This document shows positions 10,302 through 19,889 of a DNA stretch of 64,000 nt, in pieces. The number at the start of each line of letters is the position of its first letter. Position 1 is the first letter of the stretch. This DNA comes from Pinus tabuliformis (lineage: Eukaryota; Streptophyta; Pinopsida; Pinales; Pinaceae). The stretch is from contig CM062820.1 in the NCBI GenBank assembly GCA_031772625.1, forward strand, positions 313,089,840 to 313,153,839, read 5' to 3'. Position numbers and translations under genes: made by a program. Below the pieces are notes generated by a model. It ran no database searches, had not been told where the DNA came from, and saw only the letters and a list, made by a program, of their open reading frames with translations.

Positions 10302-12181
10302 GAAGAACAGAGGATTCCTATTCGACATTTTTTTCCTTTCTTTTTACCAACTTTGACCCAATCAAGATGACTCTGCTGAGCTGGCATGATTTGCAAAATG
10401 AGCTGGGCTGACGAAGAGGTCTCCTTGTCTAAATCTGAGGGAGAGGACTCATGAGTTCTTTTCTGTGAGTTTGGGGGGACAGTAGATTCCTCAGGACCAG
10501 TGGAGGGCGGATCCTGTGCCAGCTTTGCATCCATTCCTTCCGCATCCCCTTCCTCTTGATCTGAGCTGGAAGCAAAATCATCCATGGGGGGAGGATCATG
10601 AGGTTTCCAGCTTTTGGATTTCGGCTTAGGATTGGCTTTCTTCTTTTGGGTAGGCCTCGAGGGACAAGAGCTCTGAAGGTGCCCTGTGTGATGGCAATTT
10701 CGGCAGCGAAAGGCTGTGTTCTCGTAATCCAGGGTCTGAGTCCAATGGAAGTCTCTAATTTTAAGATTAATCTGATCAGGTAGACCTTTGCTCATGTCTA
10801 TTTTTGCACAGATTCTGGCAAAGGTGTATATGCCCTTTTCCCGTCTAGAGGTGTCTGTGGCTAGAAAGCAGCCTAGAGAATTGTCGATCCCTTGGAATAC
10901 AACAAAGTGCCATAGATGCGCCAGGAGATTAGGAAGTCTGACCCAGATGGGGAGCTTGGTGATGATTGCTATAGAGGGATCGAAATCTGGGAAACAGGGG
11001 GTGAGGAATAAACCTGCTGAGCCCCAAAACCATGGGCCTTCAGTTAATGCTTTTTGGTAGTCCTCATTGAGAGTAAACACTACAATGAAGAAACCCTTTA
11101 AGCAAAGAAGAACCTTGCAATTGTTGGTCCAGTTAGAGTGAATCCATTGGTAGAGATCTGTTGTGCATGGCCATAGCCCATTGAACCTGCAAATAATGGC
11201 ATGCTCTGCATACTTTTGGATTTGGTCATCTAGCGTTGGATGCATTATTTTAATGGAGGGGGTTTCCTCCAATTTGTCCACCAAAAAAGGTTTGGGAGTC
11301 TGATCTGGTGGAGCTGTTTTCTTGGGCATATAAGCATGTACAACATCTTTGCATGAAAAAGCCGCAGCTAAAGATGACTGTCCAACAACTCCCCCTCTCA
11401 AACGAAGGGTAAAAATGATGGAGGCATTTCTCTTAATGTTGTAAAAAGAAAGGGGATAAAGATCCTTAAGTTGTTTACCTTCGTGGAGGAGTCGTTGAGA
11501 TGCAAAGGGAATCCCCAGCCTAAGTTCCAGGATTTTCTTGAGGTCCTGCACTAGATCCGAAGAGCTTACCCATTGTAGCAGAGTTTTGCCAGAAAGGAGC
11601 ACGATCTAGATCTGGAACAATGCAAAGTGATCAGACTTCTGCTTTCCTCTGGAGCTAGGGCTTTGCAGACTGGTGAACTCTGTGGTAGCCCTCTGAAACA
11701 ATGGACTGTTGGGGTGCAGGGGTTGGCTATAAAAATCGTAGCCTTGCTCCACGACAGATAATGCGTGTGGGTTCCTGGGGATGTCGTGCTGGATCCATAA
11801 GCTATTGAGATGCAAGGTTAATCTGGAACCCTCGAAGCTTGATTTATTACCTGTCAAAACGTCCAAAATCTTGGCGGCCTGCAGAAGTCCCTCGAGGCCG
11901 GGCGCCGTCCTCATCCTCACTGCGAAGCTGCCAACAACCTGCAGATGAAGAGTGTTCGCCGCCATATCTGCTGCAGAGCAAGCGCAGCTTGCTGAGAGCC
12001 CAACCCGTGCATGTTTCTCTTTTTTCTTCGTAGGGCTGCACGCGATCTTATTCGTTGGGTTTGACTTGAATGGAGTTAGGGCTTCTCTGAAGCTCGTGTT
12101 TCCATCTTCTGCAGGGCCGAGCAAAGGCCAGACGGTGGTAGAAGGAAGGGAGGCAATGGCAAAGAGATTAGGGTTCATCAT
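10238..12181 (-). pseudogene. LINE ORF1 with N-terminal ubiquitin-like domain, DUF4283 and zinc knuckle; one in-frame TAG
   Basis: The frame runs for 647 codons from MMNPNLF to a stop at 10,238, broken only by TAG at codon 192 (11,606-11,608). By codon number: 77-148 is a possible weak first ubiquitin-like stretch; 189-264 is a clear ubiquitin-like domain ending LRLRGG; about 325-490 is a DUF4283 domain (AIICRFNGLWP, GFFIVVFTLNEDY, GPWFWGSAG, LPIWVRLPNL, YTFARICAKID); 493-506 is a CCHC knuckle (CRNCHHTGHLQSSC). An acidic Ser/Asp/Glu stretch, a Lys-rich GKKKGKK and a hydrophobic tail follow. ORF1 proteins of this type bind element RNA. The tail is read from 3' sequence and may reflect loss of ORF2. 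Confident as a LINE ORF1 relic; activity is unknown. Confidence 0.85.
11390..11617 (-). other. Ubiquitin-like domain coding segment (76 codons)
   Basis: From the codon aligned with ubiquitin Met1 (here Phe) to Gly76 there are exactly 76 codons with no gap. About 32 positions are identical to ubiquitin, including Q2, I3, L8, G10-K11-T12, S19-S20-D21, K27, G35-I36-P37, Q41-R42-L43, G47-K48-Q49-L50, D52, L56, Y59-N60-I61 and L71-R72-L73-R74-G75-G76. K6, K29, K33 and K63 are not Lys. The Phe4 position is the TAG codon. Sequence continues in frame after GG (VVGQSS...), so a deubiquitinase-type cut after Gly76 would free the ORF1 protein; that is inference. Confidence 0.9.
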
Positions 12182-12249
12182 TCTTAGAGCTCCTTAACCA
12201 ATTAAATTTAGAATCAGGACTATTGATCATTCTGTGTGTGTGTTTCACT

Positions 12250-12267
12250 TATATCAAATAGAATATT
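12250..12267. repeat. Target-site duplication, right
   Basis: The same 18 bases as the left flank, beside the 5' end of the insert. The following A-run and (TA)n belong to the target sequence. Confidence 0.85.
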
Positions 12268-12288
12268 AAAAAAAAAAAAAAATAAAAA

Positions 12289-12320
<32 letters not shown>

Positions 12321-13108
12321 CCAAGGAAAAAAATTGTAATTTTATCAAACCTAAAACCAGGGGGAAAATTACATTTTGTGGATGCCCGAGGACATTACAA
12401 ATACATTAGCCAAAAGGCCTACCAACCTCATGACAATACATAAAAGAGGTTGAAAAGGAAATAAAAGTGTAGAGTCCATAGGCCCGCCAACAAGCCCCAA
12501 ATGGCTCACGAGATAAAACCAAAACCACACAGATCTGGAAAAAAACATGTAGGCCCAAGAAAAAAGCTTTTGAGGGAGCACCAACTAATTCCATATACCG
12601 ATCCTTAAACCTAGGCACAAGGCACCTAATAAGCCCATGAAAACCCCATAGAAAAATTGTGGCATAAAGTGCCTAGAAAATGGCCACAACCATAACAACA
12701 ACATCATCGAGCACCCATTATGAAGCTGGCCAAGATGACGAAACTGCCACAAACTTGAACCGCGACCGCCCACCCTCAAAGAAGCTGAGCAAGAGGCATG
12801 AAATCAGAGATAAATAAGTATGGAGTCACCATACCCAAACCCCTTCGACTCCCTACACCAAATCGAGGCCAAACACAAAAATGAGAGGTGTGAAACTAGA
12901 TATGGAGGTGCCACACCCCACCCCCCCTCAACCCCCTTCGCAATATTTGAGCCAACGACAAGAAAAGGAATACGAAAACACCTAGGAAACAAGCAGAGCA
13001 ACACGACATTAACGACCATAGAAGCAACGACGATGATTGAACCATAATCAAGAACAGTCACAAAGGGATGCACCAGCAATGGTTGTTAATGCTGGTCCCC
13101 CCTCCAAA
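12321..13108 (-). repeat. Non-coding repeat block between two (TA)n tracts
   Basis: About 0.79 kb shared with the right copy, bounded on both sides by TA tracts. On the minus strand it ends CCCCCTGGTTTTAGGTTTG, then AAAATTACAATTTTTTTCC, resembling a retrotransposon 3' tail. The open stretches in it are short, overlap in several frames and show no domain. It may be a truncated retroelement end; I cannot name a family. Confidence 0.4.
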
Positions 13109-13112
13109 AGTA

Positions 13113-13114
<2 letters not shown>

Positions 13115-13196
<82 letters not shown>

Positions 13197-13289
13197 TATT
13201 CCATTAAAATGTTCTTTAGGGACATTTGCAACTCATTCATTTTTTAATATGAAGTTTACATGTAACATTTTAAATATTAATAAAAATAA

Positions 13290-13352
<63 letters not shown>
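13115..13352. repeat. Two (TA)n(GA)n compound microsatellites with a spacer
   Basis: TA then GA tracts at 13,115-13,191 and 13,292-13,352. The spacer between them (TTCTTTAGGGACATTTGCAA and TTTACATGTAACATTTTAAA) belongs to a family that also occurs among the tracts at 41.0-41.9 kb. Tract lengths and composition differ strongly in the right copy. Confidence 0.9.
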
Positions 13353-13480
13353 CTCAATTGGTCTCCGTCGTTAAAAATACTCTATGGTTGAGCCAAGAGG
13401 AATTAATCCCTTCCAGTAAATCAACCTTGTACAAATATTTCGTGGACGTAGCAGTCACTGATATCCAAAGTCTGTGAACC
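13350..13480 (+). mobile_element. tRNA-derived SINE-like element
   Basis: A box A-like GAGCTCAATTGGT is followed by a degenerate box B region (GAGGAATTAATCCC), then a tail CGTGGACGTAGCAGTCACTG...AAAGTCTGTGAACC. The tail aligns with that of the minus-strand SINE at 22.3-22.5 kb, supporting a shared family. (CA)n follows the 3' end. The body tail also resembles a U5 LTR motif, so an LTR fragment is the alternative. Confidence 0.45.
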
Positions 13481-13551
13481 ACACACACACAGACACACAC
13501 ATAGAGAGAGAGAGATGCAACATTTCAAAAAGTATTTATAACAAAAATAAT

Positions 13552-13604
13552 TATATATCTATATATATATAGATAGATAGATAGATAGATAGATTTTTTC
13601 TACT
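13552..13604. repeat. (TA)n(GATA)n microsatellite
   Basis: A short TA run then GATA repeats. The right copy is much longer, about 115 bases. Confidence 0.9.
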
Positions 13605-13667
13605 TCTAGATATTATTGGGGTATGTATTTTAATGTACACTATATATATATAAACATTTTATTAGTG

Positions 13668-13859
13668 TGTTGCTCAAAATCAACATAGATCCATCTTAAA
13701 TTTGAATCTACAAAGAGCTAAGAGCAATCAAATGTTTTGATGTGCAAATATTTCCTTATGTTTTGCATTCAAAAAAAGTTTGCATCTTGAGAGATTTGAT
13801 TCATCTCGATGCTTGGTAGATCTAGAGTTAAGATGGATTTATGTTGGTTATTGAACACC
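13668..13859. repeat. Imperfect fold-back (inverted repeat)
   Basis: The left arm AACATAGATCCATCTTAAAT and the reverse complement of the right arm AACATAAATCCATCTTAACT match. Similarity extends over about 85 bases per arm around a 25-base loop. A separate perfect small palindrome GAACACC-AAATAT-GGTGTTC overlaps the right arm end and runs on to about 13,871. The arms resemble the core of the dispersed family at 9.0 kb and 31.9 kb. Confidence 0.6.
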
Positions 13860-13874
13860 AAATATGGTGTTCCT

Positions 13875-14480
13875 TAAAGGGGATGGGGTTTGTAACATCC
13901 CTCATATTACCCATGCTTTTGTAATGTTAAAATTGAGACTATGTAACACTAGAATGGAGGCCATGGCTAGCTGAGACATAATGTTATAAACATAAAATAA
14001 ATTAAAACTGAATTTTAATAGGTCGGCATGAATGGAGGGACGCACAAATCTAATTTCGTGAGGGGGTTTCCTATTGCGTTCTTGTCAAGTAAACACATAC
14101 CAATAGAATTTAATATCCTTAACATTTCCCTCACCAACTACAAACTTGCACTAATTAGCATTATAGGTTTCGGAGTGTGCAACATGGGAGGAGGATGGTT
14201 CTATCCCAGTACCCTCATCAACAATAGAGACAATGGGAATGAAATGCCTTAAGAAAACAGAGTGGAGAAGAGGAGACAAAGTCATCACCCCAAAGAGGGA
14301 GGAGGTGGTATAACAGATTGAACCACCACTTCACAAATAAAAAATATGTGATTGGACAAAAGAAAAGGGGATACCATGCAAAAACCGACAACGCAGAACA
14401 AAGGAGGACAAAAGGGGGTGTCGAGACATTAGTGAGATGGGAGAAGGAAATATGTGTTGAAATATAGATGAAGACACTCT
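13875..14480 (+). mobile_element. LTR-like edge with polypurine tract
   Basis: The purine-rich AAAGGGGATGGGG is followed by TGTAACATCCCTCATATT. This is the layout of a polypurine tract followed by the start of a 3' LTR. No partner LTR or PBS is seen, and the end of the LTR cannot be fixed. The sequence downstream has no domain. Confidence 0.35.
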
Positions 14481-14562
14481 CTCAAGTAGCCTATAGAGGA
14501 GGAGATTGGTCTCTAAGGAGCAACATAGGGAGTTGGTAAAAAGGTTGGAAGGAGAAAGAGCA

Positions 14563-14820
14563 AGGAGCTCTTAGAGTTAAATGGTAAGTCTAAATACGAA
14601 TAGATCTTAGGTTCAAGCCCTATAATTGAGCTTAGAGGAATGAGGGAGCCATTGTGGCACTTATTGCTAGAGAAAAGTAGATAAGTGACTTGGACAGTGG
14701 ACTCCACCTCCTCAGTTTGTGACCATGCCTTGATGTGATTCCCTTGAACTAACATCCCCTTAGACTTTGGATCCAGCTCGGGGATAGTCAACTACAAGAA
14801 AAATTGTAGTGTGGTTTGCA
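14563..14820 (+). mobile_element. Possible tRNA-derived SINE
   Basis: GAGCTCTTAGAGTTAAATGG (weak box A) is followed about 42 bases later by GGTTCAAGCCC (good box B). The spacing fits a tRNA-derived pol III promoter, but no tail or target duplication was found. The open minus-strand stretch of 92 codons over the same bases has no recognisable domain. Confidence 0.3.
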
Positions 14821-16270
14821 TATGGTTCGGTGGAGAATGGAAGTCCCTCCCTAAGTTTCCAGCTAATCTAACTCACTCATATAAGTGTTAAAGTTGATGC
14901 ATATTGATTTGTGGATGGTGATTGTGCTATTATATTGATTGGTTAATACATGGTCCTTCTACAATCATGAAATAATGTCTAACTCACTAAATATTCATGG
15001 TTGGCAAACTATATTTTTTGTCCATGGCACTAATGAATTCTTGAGTTATGTGGCTACTTCCTTCTTAGAGGATTTAACCTCTTCTTTCATTGTTTAGAGA
15101 TATGGTTGGTACCCTTCTTTTATTCTTTTTTGATCGGTTCATTTTACTTTGTATTGGTTCCTTCCTTCCCTTTGTATTTGTATTTCCCTCCTTTCCTTTT
15201 TATTAATTATAGTAATATTTATTTGAAATGCAATCTTTTATACTAATAATAATAAAATAATTGTTTCAATAATAGTTATGGGTTAATATTATTAATATAT
15301 GTTGTTTGTTTTTTATCCACCCTCTACTAATTAAAATAATGTTAATTTATTTTTATTTTTATTTTTTCCCTTTGATACTATTTCTTTCATTAATCATTGG
15401 TATATTTAGGATTTATTTATTTCTTGAATTCTTTTCTCTTACTTTTTAATATATAATCATTTTTATTTAATGATTTTAGTTACTTTCTCTCAATTATATT
15501 TATTTGTTTCTTCACATATTTCCAATACAAATTATTAAATAATAAATTTTTGATGGTTAATTTCTATTTTTAATTATTTTTTCTTTTTTCTTTTTTCTTT
15601 ATGCTTAATTCTTGGCTTTATGATTTTTCATTATTATTTCTGTTTTTAATTTACAATTTTAATAGTGTTGTTGAATATAGTATTTATTTTTCGTCGGTTG
15701 AGAACTAGCAGTTGCACCTTTACTATATTTATTGGTTCTTTGAATCGAGTTATCCATCTTCGTCCTAATGATGAACCATAGTGACTATAGTGAGTCGTTC
15801 GAAATGCATCAACCTAAAACACTTTATGTGATTGATCCGAAAGAGACTTGACATATGAGAATAAAAAAACAGAACCCTTCATTCAAAAAAATTATAGGTT
15901 GCGTGATATGTTCATGAGTAGTGGTCTGAAAATCACTTAGAACAGTTCTAAATTACCTTATATGTTTATGAGTTTGGGAAGCTCACTTCCATAACCATGA
16001 TTTTAGGTTATCTTACTTATTAGGAGTTCAATTTATATGTTGTGTATTAGATGAATGTTTGGTTGGAGTTGAATGTAACTTAGTCAATGAATGATGCCAT
16101 GATCCTATGGATTTATGCATAGTTATATATATGTTGTAACTAAGAATTATAATCAGCTTAATAACCTAAGATTCATGTGGTTATAGATATGGTATGTAGT
16201 CTTTTTTTGTAGTCATATAAACATGTATGTCTCCTTGCTAATGAATGAAAGAAATCCTATCTCAATGATG
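14821..16270. other. T-rich spacer without a recognised gene
   Basis: Long T-rich, low-complexity sequence, especially 15,080-15,680. Near 16,200-16,255 there is ATGAATGAAAGAAATCC, which looks like sequence around an LTR polyadenylation site. Nothing codes. Confidence 0.5.
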
Positions 16271-16564
16271 AAGTTAACTAACCTCGAATAGACAATAGAG
16301 CTGGAATTCCTGAACTCGGGTGAATTTAGTCTTAATAGCCATGCCTCTCTTTTATTGTGGTTTTGATGTAATTTTAGCCTTGTTGGTACCCCTATATTTA
16401 GTCTGGTCACGGCTCATAGTCGTTGAAATTTTATGCTTAGTTTGAAGCGATCATTCTTAAGAATTTGGCATTATGGAAAACTACCATTGCCTTCTAGGAT
16501 TTCTAAGATTTCTTAAATTTTCCACAAGTTCCTTTACCCTTAGTGATCTTGCAAAAATCCAACC

Positions 16565-16957
16565 ATACGGAGGTTTGGGTTGTCTAAGGAAGTGCTCATG
16601 AGCACTGCCCAAATACATAGCAAGGTCGGACACCCCTTTCAAATCCAATTATATTCGGGGTCAGATTGCCTTAAGGTGAATCCAAAGATCCAGATGTGGA
16701 AAGGGGAGGATATGAGGTGGAAGGAAAGATGGCCAGATGTAGTGTTTGACCCAATTACATTGTGGTTTAGTTGCATCTAGTGGTTCAACGGTCCGGGGGT
16801 CAAAGAGATCAAGACCACAGTGGGAGGTTGGTCGTGGTTGAGGCTGGGTTACTCCATCGAGGAAAGGTTACATATGTGGGCCCGAGATTTGGATGTGGAT
16901 AAGGGTAGCTATATTACCGTGAGGGCAGACGTAGAGCAAGACCGGATTTACATTACA
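16565..16957 (+). pseudogene. Decayed coding relic, protein unassigned
   Basis: One frame runs about 130 codons with a single internal TAG (after LWFSCI) and ends at TGA. It contains HSKVGHPFQIQLYSGSDCL, KERWPDVVFDPITLW, WFNGPGVKEIKT, GGWSWLRLGY, HMWARDLDVDKGSYITVRAD and EQDRIYIT. Base composition is higher in GC than the surroundings. The frame, including the TAG, is kept in the right copy with few changes. Further coding-like fragments lie upstream (16,290-16,560) in other frames. I do not recognise the family; a captured host gene piece or an old mobile element or viral relic are all possible. Confidence 0.45.
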
Positions 16958-17087
16958 TGAAGGATTAATCTGGGTCTGAAGGGGTTAAACACTAATTTTG
17001 TGTTGTAACATTAGATCAAGTGTAAAAAGAATCTAATGTGAAAAGGTTGCACAACATGATAGGATGAGCGAGCCAGGCCTTGCGCCC

Positions 17088-17310
17088 TGTTTTGACGTGG
17101 TAAGGCCATGTGGAGCCCTGACACCACCCACCACTCACTGTCCCCGACGTTTTTTCATCGTTGAAGGCAGTGGCCGGTGACAACGTCAGGTGACATTACA
17201 TAGACGTGGAGGTTTGCCCTTTTATAATGACTTGTGAGGATGACGTGGAGGTGGACCCATTATAATGACATGTCGAAATGATGTGGAGGCCACGTGATTT
17301 TATCACCACC
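17088..17310 (+). promoter_or_regulatory. Cluster of ACGT-core bZIP-like motifs in a 38/39-bp triple repeat
   Basis: GACGTGGAGG occurs at 17,203 and 17,242, and as GATGTGGAGG at 17,280. TATAATGAC sits between the units, and a CACGTG G-box lies in the third unit. More ACGT-type sites lie upstream (TTGACGTGG, ACAACGTCA). Plant bZIP factors bind TGACG and CACGTG/ACGTGG. The layout suggests a promoter relic beside the decayed coding stretch. Copy-specific CpG loss hits the third unit here. Confidence 0.4.
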
Positions 17311-19889
17311 CATTGGCTGTTGTTGGAAAGTTCGGCCTATTGTATGAGTCTGTTGGCGAAGGGGGATTGATCTGGCACAGTTCTAATGTGAAAACCCTAC
17401 TGTCGCTCATCTCCAACTACTCTCATCCCTTTGGTTCACGCTAGGGCCGTAATGTGCTCAGTGGCATGACATGAACTTGGTTCTGATAAGCAACCCGAAC
17501 AGCAATCATTACGCACCGCGCAGTTTAAATACATAACAAAAAAGGACAATGGGTGATGGATCACCATGCCAGTATGGCATGATGTGGGTTTGCAAACCCC
17601 GCCAAAATCAGAAAATGGGCTCAAATATGTATAACGGGAAAGTCTCGCAAAAAAGAGGACGACCATGTGGACCCCGCACTTAAGACAAAGTGGCATCGCC
17701 TTGTGCATGGTACGACTTGGATTAGTGCAGTGATGCATGATAATCTAATGAGGGTCGCAGGTGGGTGCCATGTGGCAGTTAAGGTTGATGTAGTCTAATC
17801 CGATTAGCTAAATTTTAGGAGGGCATAATTTTTAATTTGAGAGTTAGATTGGCACAATGGTGGCGTTGGTTTTGAGTTTTAATAATATTGAAAAATAAAT
17901 AAATTACCTCATTTTCATAACCAAGGTTAGAGTTCAAGGAAAATAACAAGTAAATAGCCTCAATACAACAATTGACATTTTCTACACTCCGGGGATAGTA
18001 TAAAGGGTGGGAGAGAGTGTTAAAACAAGTGCTACACATCAAATGGTATTAATTTATTTATATTAGTTAACTAAAATATAGTAAAAAAAATTAATGTTGA
18101 TCATAAATAAATATTTTAATTTCTATCTTAGTTTAAGTTAATATTAGACAAAAGACAAAGTAAATGAAAGTAAAAACTAAAATTAAAAAAAAAACAAATA
18201 ATTTTTAATCTAAAAAAAGATTTGTTCACTATTTTTATGTAGAATTGAAAAATGACATGTAAAAATAATATTATTGATATTACATAATGTGTAACTAATT
18301 CAATGTTCAATAGAAATATAATATTTGACAAAAATATATATTAATAATAAAGAATACTTTAATGTCAAACATATATAAAATATTTCAATGTCCATATTAA
18401 ATAACATATTTTTTCCCATCATTTTCCATTATAAAAGAGATATGAAATTTATTTCATTTCTAAGATGGATTATATATAATATTAAAAAATAGTAATAAAA
18501 AAAAACTTTTAATGTGGTTAATAAATCAAATATTCCAGTCTGTAGGTTGAATACAAGATTTATACATGAAATATATAGAGAAAAAATTATAAAGTTCTTA
18601 TTCCATCCATAGATGCTTTTTGCTTTCTAATTGAAAGTATGATGGAGACTTTTAATTCCCTAAATATTTCATATGGAATATTTTATAAAATATTAATATA
18701 AAAATAATTCTTACGTGTATGTGCTTATTTAAGGTTTGTATTCATAACGAGTTTTTCATATTAAGAAATTTTATTTCTCTCACTCTTAATAAATTAGAAG
18801 TTAAGATAAATCTATACTAATTTTAGTAAAATTTATCTTGAAAATGAGTAAATAAAAATTTGTAAAATTTTTATGATATAATTTTTTTAAATAAAAAATA
18901 ATATAAATAAATACTACAATTAAGATAAACTTATATTTTGAAATGATTTGTAAATTAAGAGTGATGTATATAAATTTACATAAGTTTTTAAATCTATGGA
19001 AATTCTTTTCACATTTCATACTTTACTTAAGGAGATTTAAAATGCGGTTATGTGAAGAGTTATAATTAAAATAATAAAATTCACAATTTCAGTAATGAAA
19101 TATATATATATATATATATATAAAAGAGTAAGAAGATAATGTTAAATTTTAATGTTTAAATATCATAATTATATTTTTTCTAAATTATAATTTATAAATA
19201 TATATTGCTAAAAGATTTAGGTTGAATATATAGTTGAAGTAAATTGAAATCAATGTTAAAAGAAAATTTTCGTTAATGATTTAAGAAGAAGGGGAAAGAA
19301 ATCATTTTCCTCTTAATAAAAGGAGGAGAGATGGGAGATCCAAGATCCAATAATAACTTTATGAAACCTAAACCTAATATTTATTGAGTAAAAGAGTAGG
19401 TTTTTAAAAATTGTTTACAAAGAAGATGCAAAAAAAATCATTTCTAAGATTTGGGCTAAACAAACCCAAGGGAGGTAAAAGATTGATGGGAACCATTTTG
19501 GGATCTATTATTTCATTCTTTTCTACTTATTATTAATGGAGGGGAGTAAGGTTAATTGTATTTTAGAACATCCAAATAGGAAGGAGAAGAAGTGGAGAGA
19601 TTCACCATATCCTCTTCCTATGTTCCAACTTCTTCTTCCTTCTTTTCTAGAAGAGGGTTTTTGTTAATATATTTAGATGAAGCGTATTCTATAGTAGATG
19701 AACTAATGTTTTTTGGAGACACTTCATATGGAGCTCAATGATGGGATTCGTCAACCCTACTTTTCGCCCTTAAAAATTGCAAAACTTCAAATATATTACT
19801 AGAGGGAGATTATTGGTGAGATTTAAGCCTATTGGAATGAGGCCTCTTGCATAGATGATTTTTTTTTTCACTAAAACAAGTGTGAATGT
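17311..19889. other. Long spacer; moderately GC-rich to 17.8 kb, then very AT-rich
   Basis: No recognised gene. 17,311-17,810 is moderately GC-rich, with an open minus-strand stretch (17,436-17,738) lacking any known motif. From 17.8 kb to 19.5 kb it is extremely AT-rich with a (TA)n tract at 19,100-19,122. Around 19,540-19,800 there are short open pieces in two plus frames whose counterparts in the right copy read slightly longer. Confidence 0.5.

Larger units (their letters stand above)
9987..12267 (-). mobile_element. LINE-type retrotransposed insertion carrying a ubiquitin-fused ORF1, no ORF2
   Basis: Perfect 18-bp direct repeats flank a 2,245-bp insert, and its minus-strand 3' end is A-rich (AAGAAAAAATAAA). 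These are the hallmarks of target-primed reverse transcription by LINE machinery. The insert holds one long ORF1 (ubiquitin-like plus DUF4283 plus zinc knuckle) and a short 3' tail. No endonuclease or RT is present, so it is either an internally deleted LINE or a non-autonomous derivative. The target lies in an AATATTTCA...ACTATGTATATACTAT repeat whose uninterrupted relatives are near 41,480 and 41,766. The right copy has the same insertion at the same site. Confidence 0.85.

Noticed and set aside
11606-11608. Recoding of TAG as an amino acid
   Set aside because: No known readthrough context, plant nuclear genomes use TAG as stop, and the right copy carries many other lesions; a plain mutation is simpler.
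11390-11617. A host ubiquitin or polyubiquitin gene
   Set aside because: Identity to ubiquitin is only about 43 percent, several lysines are lost, there is a single clear unit, and it is fused to a LINE ORF1 inside a retrotransposed insert with target duplications.
11839-12197. Plus-strand open frames overlapping the LINE ORF1, and similar ones at 10.6-11.1, 53.1-53.6 and 54.3-54.7 kb
   Set aside because: They are antisense shadows of the ORF1 frame, which has clear domain support.
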